This document shows, piece after piece, positions 26,383-34,452 of a stretch of 64,000 nucleotides of DNA. Position 1 is the first letter of the stretch; each line of letters starts with the position of its first letter. Made by a program: the position numbers and the translations under genes. A model generated the notes under the pieces. The model searched no databases and had not been told where the DNA came from. It worked only from the letters and a program-made list of their open reading frames with translations. Origin of the DNA: Desulfuromonadaceae bacterium (GTDB lineage Bacteria > Desulfobacterota > Desulfuromonadia > Geobacterales > Pseudopelobacteraceae); contig JAQTZV010000013.1 of assembly GCA_028687585.1 (NCBI GenBank), positions 62,001 through 126,000 on the forward strand, given 5' to 3'.

Positions 26383-28171
26383 ACAGGTTCCTTTCCCGTC
26401 TCTGCAGGTTCGCCAGCGGCAGCATAATCGTTGCCGTGGTTCCCTTTCCGGGAGAGGATACAACGGCAAATCGCCCTCCCATCTGCTCGATACGCTGCCG
26501 TACATTGTAGAGGCCATAGCCGCACATGGAATCTACCGTCAAACTCACCGCTATCTTGTCGGAGCCGACTCCATCATCTTTGACCTGTACCAGAACACAT
26601 TCATTTTCACTTTTTATCGAAAGTGTTGCGGCCTTGACTCCGGCATGTTTCACCACATTCAACAACAGTTCCCGCACCGCCTGGTACAATGAATAGCGCA
26701 TCTCGGCAGTCAATTGCACGGCTTGGCCTTCAGAGACAAAGGTAACCGTGAGCGCATAATCGCTTCCCATTGAGGAGCAGAGCCACTTAAGGGTATCCTC
26801 GATCGGGGAGCTGTCCAGAAGAGGTGGGCGCATCCGAAACGTGAGCGAGCGGATATCCTTGATTGATGCAGCCAGAAGAGATGTTGCCTCATCTGCCAAC
26901 GTACGCTTCTCATCGGCAATGATCAAATCCGCAAGCGCGTCGAATTTCATTTTTGCCAGCAATAATGCCTGCCCTACCCGGTCGTGCAGCTCACCGGCGA
27001 TCCTCTCCCGTTCACGCTCTTCCGCCCAGAGAAGATCAAAAGAAATTTTTTTCATCTTTTCATGGGTGCGGACCAGTTCGGCGGTTCTCTCGACGACTTT
27101 CACTTCCAGACCGGCATGCGCTTGAACAAGGTCGATTTCTGACTGTTTGAGCGCGACAAAATCCCAGGCGAGGTTGGTCAGTTTCTCAATTATTTTGATA
27201 TCGATGATTGTGTAATCGGTAGGTTTATTGCCGACTCCCAGCACCGCAACAATGGCATTATTGCGAACGATCGGCACGACCAGTTCGCGATGTATGGGAA
27301 CGTGCCCCGGCGGCAGCCCCTTGCGGCCGGAAAGTGAGGCATACTCATTATGAATCAGCGGCTTTTTTTCACGAACACAGTCCGCCCACACCCCGGCCTG
27401 CGCAAGTGGCTGGTGCATACCTTTCGTCATATTGGTACAGAAAGTGGACAGTGTATTACTGGACCATGTTTGCAACGTCAGTATTGACTCGTCTGCAGCG
27501 ACAAAGTGAACAAAACCGATGTGACTGCCGGTCAGAGCCTCAGCCTCATCAACAAGCTTGGTCAACAGCTTCTCAAGTGAATGGCCAAAGGCAAATTCAC
27601 TGATTCTGAGGCGGGACAACAGCACCTGCTCCACCCTCTTGCGCTCGGTGATATCGAAAACAACCCATAACTCGCCCTCTTCCGCTGGAGTAGCCAGCAG
27701 ATGTGACCAGAACGAACTGCCGTCGGGAAGCATCATGCGCATCTCCCACGTCTGCACCTCCATTCCGGAATATATTTTTTTATGGTGCAGGCGATAGATT
27801 CCCCGATCTTCTCCGTAGATGAATTGAGATATCGGCTTACCGAGCAGACTGTGCTTCTCTACACCAAGCATGGCCGTAACTGTGCTGTTAGCCGCAACGA
27901 CCACTCCTTGTTCACTGACGGTAAGAAAACCGACCGGAGCCTGGTCGTAGATATGGAGGTATCGCGCTTTTAGGGTCGCCAACTCAGACTGCGCATTGAT
28001 CAGCTCTTCATTCTGCATCTCCAGTTCAATCTGATGCACCTGCAGTTCATGAAGAAGTCTTTCCGTTTGTTCGGGTGTTCGGCGCACCTGTGAAGCAGCC
28101 GTTTGAGCTCTGAACTTCTCTTCGGCCCGATGACGGAGCTTCCGGGCAGATTCAGTCAGTTTTTTTGTCAT
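26336..28171 (-). CDS. PAS-GAF sensor histidine kinase (NarX/HisKA_3 class)
   Basis: 611 residues, soluble. The N-terminal coiled coil with LLHELQVHQIELEMQNEEL (40-58) is followed by a PAS domain (about 70-190, HIYDQAPVGFLTVSEQG) and a GAF domain (about 195-350). The HisKA_3 motif has H396 in RIAGELHDRVGQAL, followed by the ATPase (KHAGVKAATLSI, DDGVGSD, GYGLYNVRQRIEQMGG). This class pairs with NarL-type regulators, and the neighbour at 25729 is one, so they are cognate. A GGAGG site precedes the ATG. The signal, probably a small ligand or redox state, is unknown. Confidence 0.93.
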   Translation of the reverse strand: MTKKLTESARKLRHRAEEKFRAQTAASQVRRTPEQTERLLHELQVHQIELEMQNEELINAQSELATLKARYLHIYDQAPVGFLTVSEQGVVVAANSTVTAMLGVEKHSLLGKPISQFIYGEDRGIYRLHHKKIYSGMEVQTWEMRMMLPDGSSFWSHLLATPAEEGELWVVFDITERKRVEQVLLSRLRISEFAFGHSLEKLLTKLVDEAEALTGSHIGFVHFVAADESILTLQTWSSNTLSTFCTNMTKGMHQPLAQAGVWADCVREKKPLIHNEYASLSGRKGLPPGHVPIHRELVVPIVRNNAIVAVLGVGNKPTDYTIIDIKIIEKLTNLAWDFVALKQSEIDLVQAHAGLEVKVVERTAELVRTHEKMKKISFDLLWAEERERERIAGELHDRVGQALLLAKMKFDALADLIIADEKRTLADEATSLLAASIKDIRSLTFRMRPPLLDSSPIEDTLKWLCSSMGSDYALTVTFVSEGQAVQLTAEMRYSLYQAVRELLLNVVKHAGVKAATLSIKSENECVLVQVKDDGVGSDKIAVSLTVDSMCGYGLYNVRQRIEQMGGRFAVVSSPGKGTTATIMLPLANLQRRERNLYEHNSSFGRRSSDFS

Positions 28172-28296
28172 TGCCGCGATCCTCCAACATCCCGAGAAAA
28201 CATATCTGTCACGACTGTTCGCACTGTTGGATTATATCACGTCTTCCCGCATCCGCATCCGGGACACCAAAAAAACTTTTATACAGCTCCTTGGTA

Positions 28297-29779
28297 TTAC
28301 AGCCGATTCAGGCGGTTTTTATAGATATAGTTCGTTCCCTGAAAATAGCCTAACGCATCCAGAAGCAGTTCCTCCTGCGGCTTTATCACCGTAGTTGCTC
28401 CATCCTTCCGGACAAAGCTGAAATAATCGGCCTCTTTTTTCGGACCGAGTACCAGCAGCTTGTCGCCTTGAATATAGCCAAGTTTCTGATACGTTGAAAT
28501 AAAGGCCCGGTCAGTCCAGGGATCTGACGTAAGAATGTTTTTGCCGATAAATGCACTGGTATATTTCATGCCAAGCAGACTGAGAACCGTTGGAGCAACA
28601 TCAATCTGGCTCATCATGCGATCTACTACCCGTGGTTTGATATGCGAAGGAGCATAAATAAAGAGCGGAATTTCATAATTTTTTACCGGCAACGCCAGTT
28701 TTGCCGCACTGCCGGCACAGTGATCGGCAACAACAATAAACAGGGTATCGTTAAACCACGCCTTCTTTTTTGCTTCAGCCAGGAGCCGCCCGATCGCATA
28801 ATCTGCGTACTTTACCCCGCCAGCCCGACCGGTATGCGACGGAATATCAATCTTTCCCTCAGGATAGGTGAAGGGACGGTGATTCGACGTGGTCATCACG
28901 ACACTGAAAAAAGGCTTTTTATCGGCATATGAACGGTCGGCCTCTTTGATAACCTTCAAAAAAAGATCCTCGTCACAGACGCCCCAGGCATTGGTAAAGG
29001 TTATCTCTTCTTTGGAAAAGTTCGTCCGGTCAATTGCGGTAAATCCATTATGTTCGTAAAAATAGTTCATGTTGTCGAAATAACCATGGCCGGCATAGAT
29101 AAACTTGTTATCGTAGCCTTTCTCCTTCATAACAGAACCCCATGAAACAAAATTTTCATTGTCAGGCCGTTTCACGATCGAAGTACCGGGTAACGGCGGC
29201 ATCGAAAGGGTAAGCGCCTCAAGACCACGTACCGTACGGGTCCCGGTTGCATACAGATGCGAGAAGGAGAGCGATTCTTCGCCCAGTTTATCCAGGTTCG
29301 GTGTCAGTCCCTTTGTCAGCCCCATAGTACTGCCGAATGCGGTCAGATATTCGGCACTCATACTTTCTTCAATTACCAGGACAATATTCAAACGTTTTTC
29401 CACGCCACCCGGTTGAATAATCCGCGAAACCGAGGGGGTATTTTTGTCAATAAATCGGCTCTCTTTTTCCTGCACCATGCTCCTTAAGCGAGCAATAACC
29501 GTTTTATCATCCCTGTTGACATAAAATTTATTGAAATCAAGTTCATTATTTCTGAACGCCGAAAAGAGACAATAAATACCGTTTCCTGCCAGCTCGTTCG
29601 CATAATTATTCGGCGATATCTGCGAGAGCGACAGATCAACAGCAGCAAATGAAAGCAGCGGCAGAGTGAAAATTGCCGCGCCAACCTTCAGGCGACCACG
29701 GATTTTTGATGCATAGGAAAATGATCGTGAAAGGTGTTTTCTAAACGGCAGGAATACGCCGATATTGAGCAGCAGCAGT
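28297..29779 (-). pseudogene. 5'-truncated copy of the LTA-synthase-like gene
   Basis: This stretch is a diverged duplicate of the 3' part of the full-length gene at 34453-36357. The similarity begins abruptly at about 29779, where the full-length gene is still in its membrane domain (LLLLNIGVFLPFRKHL), and a TAA stop lies directly upstream in frame. From there the frame is open with no ATG until 29478, giving at most a 393-residue soluble part. The catalytic features remain: IVLVIEES, TGTRTVRGLEA and VADHCAG. A 12-bp difference near TKGLTPNL makes this copy four residues longer there. Without the membrane anchor it is probably non-functional. Confidence 0.82.
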
Positions 29780-29912
29780 TAGGCAACATCTTTCGCACGG
29801 TGCACCGGTACCATCCACTGCTCATTCAACGGTAATCTTACGGAGTTATCGCGCTGTTCAGAGCAAGTGTTGCAACCGTGTGAGCCACCAATTGCCCAAC
29901 AGCCAAATTCCA

Positions 29913-30341
29913 TTAATAGCCTATACGGCCAGGCATTTCAGCAACTGCCGGAACAGAATACTCTGTCGCACCCTGTGCGGTCAGTGCCCTGACTTTGTAG
30001 AAATAGATATGTTCGGCTGCCGCAGAGGTGTCTGTGTATTCCCGGCGAGTGGCATCAACCGTGGCGACTTGTGCAAAAGGGCCGCTCTGGAATGTTCCCC
30101 TGACAATTTCATATCCGGTAGCCTGCTCGCCTCCGGATGGCTGATGCCATGACAAATGCACACCGGACGTGGCAATATTCACCCGCACTCCTGTCGGGAC
30201 CGGTGTTTGTATCTGCACCGACGAAACCGGTTCATTTAGTGTAGTTGCGGACACCGGTTTACTTGCGCCGTCCGCAACTGCGCAGCCCAGCATGAAAATG
30301 CCGCATAACAGTACGCCGGTCCCTCTGAAATACCTGTTCAT
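29913..30341 (-). CDS. Fibronectin type III lipoprotein
   Basis: 142 residues from ATG at 30341, with a strong GGGGGGAGG site upstream. The lipoprotein signal ends FMLGC. Residues 50-140 form one fibronectin III domain (PTGVRVNIATSGVHLSWHQP, YEIVRGTFQSGPFAQVATVD, IYFYKVRAL). It lies downstream of the multicopper oxidase on the same strand, after a terminator, so expression may be partly separate. It could be a cell-surface binding partner of the oxidase, which is inference. Confidence 0.82.
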   Translation of the reverse strand: MNRYFRGTGVLLCGIFMLGCAVADGASKPVSATTLNEPVSSVQIQTPVPTGVRVNIATSGVHLSWHQPSGGEQATGYEIVRGTFQSGPFAQVATVDATRREYTDTSAAAEHIYFYKVRALTAQGATEYSVPAVAEMPGRIGY

Positions 30342-30393
30342 TGTGTTGCCTCCCCCCTGCATTCTCTGCAGTGCATGATATTACGTTCCTGCG

Positions 30394-30424
30394 AAAAAAG
30401 GCGGGCCCCAAAATGGAACCCGCC
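30394..30424 (-). terminator. Intrinsic terminator after the multicopper oxidase
   Basis: A stem GGCGGG/CCCGCC with inner pairing lies at 30400-30424, followed on the minus strand by six T. It is 31 bp beyond the oxidase stop. Confidence 0.85.
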
Positions 30425-30454
30425 CGTAATGGTACCTATGGATCGATGAAACGG

Positions 30455-32530
30455 TTATAGCTGCGGTCTGTACGGCCGCATCATCTCGTTATCTTCGTGG
30501 TCGATGATGTGGCAGTGCCAGACATAACCGGGACCAGTTGTGGGGTCGAAGGCAAACTGATTAACACCGGCAGCGGGTGCACCGGCACCGGTCGTTGGAC
30601 TGTCAGTCGGTGCCCAGCGGACGAGGATACGGCTCACTTCGCCCGGATACATGACTACTGTGTCTTTCCAGCCGGCTTCATTGGCCAGTGGAGGTACTGC
30701 CTTACCCTGGAGGTACGGAGTGATTGCAGGGTTACCGCCAACTGCGCCATCAGCATTCGGTGTCAAGTAGTCGAGCGGCGGGCCGTAGCCGGGGGCAAAA
30801 ATACCACCAGGAAACAGTTTTGACCAGGCAGCATCATATTTTTTTCCCTGGAACGGCTGGCGATTAACCAGTTGAAACTGTACCAGGTGGAGGTGGATCG
30901 GGTGTGCATCTGCCGTTAGATTGATTATTTCCCACTGTTCGGTATCACCAACCCTCGGCAGTTCGCTGGCATAGGTGTCCTGCATCATACCGTCGCCGTA
31001 GAGAAACTGGCTGCCGGCAGGTACGGAGCCGTCGGTCGACCGCTTGCCGCTCCATTTAGTGTTGTTTACCAGGACTTCCAGAGGACCGGCCATACCCATT
31101 ACTTCCTTGAGGGTGAGCTGACGCTTGACGCTCGGTATAACGCTTGCTGTTCCGATCAACGGATTGACGAGACGGACAATTGCCGGCGGTTGGCCGATTC
31201 CGCCGCGCAACGTCGCTCCGACAACTGCCGGGTTGAAACTGGCATCGGCCACAGCAAGAGGGGCTCCAACACGGAACTGCATGATCTGACCAACCGTTTT
31301 CGGGTCTGCAGGTGCCCCATTGGGGAACGGTGCCTTGGCATTGTTGGTCAACAGGATATTGGTATTGGCGAACGCCGTGAAATCGACAATCACGTCTGCC
31401 CGTTCACCCGGGGCAATAAGCAGCGAAGTCAACGGCACCGGAGCATCAAGCAGTCCGCCGTCCGTGCCGATCTGATAGAATACCATCTTGTTGTCGAACT
31501 TCAGGTTGTAGAACCGGGCGTTTGAGCCGTTGAGCAGACGGAGGCGATAGCGCTGCGGAGATACTGCCTGAAATGGCCAGCTTTTGCCGTTTACAACGAT
31601 CGTGTCGCCGAAAAATTCAGGAATCCAGAAGGGATGGGTGGCCGGGTTGAGGCCAAGATCGGGAAACAGCAGTTGCCCGTTAGTGTCAAACATCCGGTCC
31701 TGGATAACGACTTCCATTTCCTGGGCGCCGGCCGGAAGATTGAGGCCGGTAGCCGGTACGCCGGTATCGAAAGCATCGCGCAGCAGATAGAATGCGGCCA
31801 GACCGCCATAGACATTGGTTCTGGTAGCACCGAGCGCATGGTCATGGAACCAGAGGGTGGTGGCCTCCTGAGTGTTGGGGTAATGGTAAATCGCGCTTCC
31901 TGGCGCTGTTGCAGCGGCAGTGGCATACGCTGCTCCGGTCACCCCTGTGGGAGTGAACCACTGGCCGGGACCACCGTCATAGAACGAGGATACTTCGGCG
32001 CCGTGCATATGGGTGGACATGGGGACCGGGCCGGCATACGCCGCAAACGAGCCCATTTGACCGGTCGGGTCGGCCCAGTGAAGAGTCTGGTCGACAGTTA
32101 TGTATTTTTGTAGAATTGGTGGAGTGCCATCTGCTTGCTGCAGATTATTCACATAGGTAACGTCAATCGGAGTACCCCGCTGCGCTTCAACGGTAAAACC
32201 GGGGTAGAGCGCCGGCGCAGCGCCTACCTTGTACCCCCAGACGTAAGACCCGGCATTGAAGGGTGGGAGAAGCGGCGCGTACATAGAGGCAGGGAGGACC
32301 ATCTGTTGGAACTCCTCCGCAGTTACGCTGTAGCCGGTACCGGCCTGAACCCGCGGCGCGGCACCTCCGCTTGCCGGACCAAACACCGGCATAGGTTCGA
32401 CGAATTTTGGAATGTTCTTGCCAGGGAGCGGGGTCTGCAAAATCTGTGTGTTAGCCAAAGGTGACTGAACATTTACCATCAGAGCAAATGCACCAGCCAG
32501 GAATGAAGCCGCTAAGTGTCGATTTTTCAT
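30455..32530 (-). CDS. Secreted multicopper oxidase (CotA/OmpB-like)
   Basis: 691 residues with an N-terminal signal peptide (KNRHLAASFLAGAFALMVNV then SPLANT). The copper ligands are visible: HMHGAEVSS, WFHDHALGATR, HPIHLHLVQF, and HCHIIDHEDNEMM, where the last Met is an axial ligand position for the type 1 copper. The length exceeds CotA (about 510) and resembles the larger bacterial laccase-like enzymes. In Geobacter, the multicopper oxidase OmpB has been linked to Fe(III) oxide reduction, so a role in metal redox chemistry is possible; the substrate is unproven. An AGGAGGTACTCTTT site precedes the start. An AraC-type regulator lies just upstream. Confidence 0.92.
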   Translation of the reverse strand: MKNRHLAASFLAGAFALMVNVQSPLANTQILQTPLPGKNIPKFVEPMPVFGPASGGAAPRVQAGTGYSVTAEEFQQMVLPASMYAPLLPPFNAGSYVWGYKVGAAPALYPGFTVEAQRGTPIDVTYVNNLQQADGTPPILQKYITVDQTLHWADPTGQMGSFAAYAGPVPMSTHMHGAEVSSFYDGGPGQWFTPTGVTGAAYATAAATAPGSAIYHYPNTQEATTLWFHDHALGATRTNVYGGLAAFYLLRDAFDTGVPATGLNLPAGAQEMEVVIQDRMFDTNGQLLFPDLGLNPATHPFWIPEFFGDTIVVNGKSWPFQAVSPQRYRLRLLNGSNARFYNLKFDNKMVFYQIGTDGGLLDAPVPLTSLLIAPGERADVIVDFTAFANTNILLTNNAKAPFPNGAPADPKTVGQIMQFRVGAPLAVADASFNPAVVGATLRGGIGQPPAIVRLVNPLIGTASVIPSVKRQLTLKEVMGMAGPLEVLVNNTKWSGKRSTDGSVPAGSQFLYGDGMMQDTYASELPRVGDTEQWEIINLTADAHPIHLHLVQFQLVNRQPFQGKKYDAAWSKLFPGGIFAPGYGPPLDYLTPNADGAVGGNPAITPYLQGKAVPPLANEAGWKDTVVMYPGEVSRILVRWAPTDSPTTGAGAPAAGVNQFAFDPTTGPGYVWHCHIIDHEDNEMMRPYRPQL

Positions 32531-32542
32531 AAAGAGTACCTC

Positions 32543-32559
32543 CTGTAAGTTTTTTACAG
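32543..32559 (-). promoter_or_regulatory. Inverted repeat beside the oxidase ribosome-binding site
   Basis: CTGTAA-N5-TTACAG forms a perfect 6-bp inverted repeat immediately upstream of the AGGAGG site of the oxidase gene. It may be a regulator site or an mRNA hairpin affecting translation. Confidence 0.4.
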
Positions 32560-32594
32560 AATCGCTGTTTGTTGAGTATATAACTAGGGGAATA

Positions 32595-32620
32595 TTGCGG
32601 TTTATTGCGAGGATGTTGCG
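32595..32620 (-). promoter_or_regulatory. Three helically phased TTGCG repeats upstream of the oxidase
   Basis: TTGCG occurs at 32595, 32605 and 32616, spaced 10 and 11 bp, about 65-90 bp before the oxidase start. A possible minus-strand -10 (TATACT) is at 32575-32580, so the repeats would cover the -35 region. Direct repeats at helical spacing are the usual binding pattern of AraC-type regulators, and one is encoded directly next to this site. Confidence 0.5.
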
Positions 32621-32642
32621 ACCGTGAGAAAAACCGACGGGA

Positions 32643-33425
32643 TTAGCCGGCCAGAGAGTCTAACTCTTTATTTACCTGGGATTTTTTAAATGCGGAGGGA
32701 GCGAGGCCGGCAATTTTTTTGAACTGCCGGTTAAATTCACTTACGTCACCAAAACCGATCATGTAGGCTACCGATGTAATGGATAAGCCACCTTTTCGTA
32801 ACAATATCTTAGCCCGTTCTATTCGCCTGATGGTCAGAAACTGCATGGGGGTCATGCCGACATGAAGCTTGAAATTGTAACAGAAATGAAATTTGCTCGT
32901 CCCTGCCTGCTTGGCCAAATCATCCAGATAAATCCGTTCAGTCAGGTTTTCATTCATGTAGCGTACTGATTTAAGGAGGCCTTCCGGAAGATCTGCGTGC
33001 AACTGCACAGCATCGTCATTGTCACGCCATTTGCAAATAGTGGTTGATGGAATCCTGGTGGCAGAATTTGCACGTTTGAGTTTTATCATGCTCAAAATCA
33101 AGGGTTGTAACTCACGTATATCAACCGGCTTTTTGAAATACTCACGCGCACCGGCCTTAAAGGCCCTGATTACCACCTCTTCAGAACTGCTATCGGTAAG
33201 GAAGATAATCGGCACTGATACGCAACATTTTTTGATCTTACGCAATAAAGAGAGACCAACCTGCGGATTATAACCGGAATCAAGCGCTATAACTGAAAAA
33301 TCGCAGGATGGCAGTGATTCATATGCCTCCTTCAAATCAGCAAAAAACAGCCGTTCTTCACCGAAGTCCAGCGCCTCGTAAAAGGAGCGATGCATCTTGT
33401 CTGTAATAACGCAGATGGAGTCCAT
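32643..33425 (-). CDS. AraC-family regulator with N-terminal receiver domain
   Basis: 260 residues. The receiver (about 1-115) keeps a probable phospho-acceptor Asp in FSVIALDSGY and the Lys in REYFKKPVDI, but the N-terminal acidic pair is replaced (ICVITDKM), so phosphorylation is uncertain. The C-terminal 100 residues form the AraC double HTH: LDDLAKQAGTSKFHFCYNFK and ITSVAYMIGFGDVSEFNRQF. The gene lies just upstream of the oxidase on the same strand and most likely regulates it through the phased repeats between them. No kinase is adjacent. Confidence 0.87.
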   Translation of the reverse strand: MDSICVITDKMHRSFYEALDFGEERLFFADLKEAYESLPSCDFSVIALDSGYNPQVGLSLLRKIKKCCVSVPIIFLTDSSSEEVVIRAFKAGAREYFKKPVDIRELQPLILSMIKLKRANSATRIPSTTICKWRDNDDAVQLHADLPEGLLKSVRYMNENLTERIYLDDLAKQAGTSKFHFCYNFKLHVGMTPMQFLTIRRIERAKILLRKGGLSITSVAYMIGFGDVSEFNRQFKKIAGLAPSAFKKSQVNKELDSLAG

Positions 33426-33743
33426 AAATTTGGTATAATTTCACTCTGTAACGTTCATTTGCCGGAATTCTGCCGGGAAGTATTCGCACTTCGAAAGCAA
33501 CAAAAGTGCCAATCTTCTTTGACATCGCTTCGGCGGAATAATTTGATATTAAGACCTTCAGGCAGTTCGAGCTAACGTAGCCTGTTGACTCACTTTCAAG
33601 TATGAGCGTTACCGTTATTTTCCAGAGGACAAAAAACTCCAAAATTTTAAATATAATTGAAATAACAAGACCGTGATGTACAATATGTGGCCAAATCACG
33701 TTTATTCGACGTGGTTTAATACATGTTATAAAGGATTATCTCT
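33426..33743. other. 318-bp intergenic region between divergent genes
   Basis: No gene with coding character. It separates the divergent AraC-type regulator and the thioesterase and carries the likely thioesterase promoter at 33657-33684. A reading frame that fills part of it overlaps the regulator and resembles nothing. Confidence 0.45.
33657..33684 (+). promoter_or_regulatory. Likely sigma-70 promoter of the thioesterase gene
   Basis: TTGAAA at 33657-33662 and TACAAT at 33679-33684 with a 16-bp spacer, 59 bp before the ATG. Confidence 0.55.
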
Positions 33744-34172
33744 ATGAACAGTAACAAATCAACGAGCTATCACTTTTTTATCCCCTACATAGTGCGCGTT
33801 GCCGACGTCAACTACGGCGGACATGTCTCGAACGCGGCAGTACTCAGTTTCTTTCAGGATGGCCGCATCGCGTATCTTAAACAGTTCGGCTATTCCGAAC
33901 TGGATATCGGCGGTTGTGGCATCATACTGCCGGAGGCACATGTACTCTATCAGGCCGAGATGTTTCTTGGAGATGAATTACGCATCGGAGTACGGATCAG
34001 CGAACTACGCAATTCTGCGTTCGTCATGGGGTACAGAATAGAGCGGGGCGAAACAGAAACAGCTCAAGGCACCACCAATCTGGTCGCATTCGACTACCAG
34101 ATTCGAAAGCCGTGCCGTCTGCCGGAACCATTTAAAGAAGTTGTGACACTCTTCGAAGGGTTGGAGGACTAA
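33744..34172 (+). CDS. Hotdog-fold acyl-CoA thioesterase (YbgC/4HBT family)
   Basis: 142 residues. The family pattern is DVNYGGHVSNAAVLSFFQDG, where the Asp in RVADVNYGGHVSN is the expected catalytic residue. Second strand region: LGDELRIGVRISELRNSAFV. Members hydrolyse acyl-CoA thioesters; substrate unknown. An AAAGGATTATCTCT site precedes the start. It stands alone on the plus strand within the segment bracketed by the two LTA-synthase-like copies. Confidence 0.87.
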   Translation: MNSNKSTSYHFFIPYIVRVADVNYGGHVSNAAVLSFFQDGRIAYLKQFGYSELDIGGCGIILPEAHVLYQAEMFLGDELRIGVRISELRNSAFVMGYRIERGETETAQGTTNLVAFDYQIRKPCRLPEPFKEVVTLFEGLED

Positions 34173-34452
34173 AGGAATTATTTTGTAATCGGGAAAAAGT
34201 AATGCATATCTTGCGAAGGAGTATCCGAAGGGTTTCCGTGGCGACCGTAAGCCAAGGCACGAGATCAGAGGCGATGGGCTACCGGTACAGATCGGGGGAT
34301 GACTCTGAGAAGTTCCCGGGCAAATTTGCTCACGGTCCAAGCCGTGAGAACGAATCTCCGATGTACCAAAAACAACATATATAAGTACGTTCCGTTCAGT
34401 CGTGAACTGTTTCAATTTCCCGAATGTGCGAAAGTCGCGCGAAAAATCGAAG
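34173..34452. other. 280-bp region without a recognised gene
   Basis: No gene, tRNA or riboswitch recognised. GC-rich stretches such as GGGCTACCGGTAC and CTCACGGTCC...CCGTGAG give local inverted repeats (near 34330-34350). It lies immediately next to the end of the duplicated LTA-synthase-like block and could be a relic. Confidence 0.3.

Noticed and set aside
33358..33699. 113-codon minus-strand frame upstream of the AraC-type regulator
   Set aside because: Overlaps the regulator start in another frame and contains promoter-like A/T stretches; no similarity recognised.
34202..34384. 60-codon plus-strand frame in the gap before the LTA-synthase-like gene
   Set aside because: No ribosome-binding site, no recognised motif, and Arg/Ser-rich composition typical of a random GC-rich frame.
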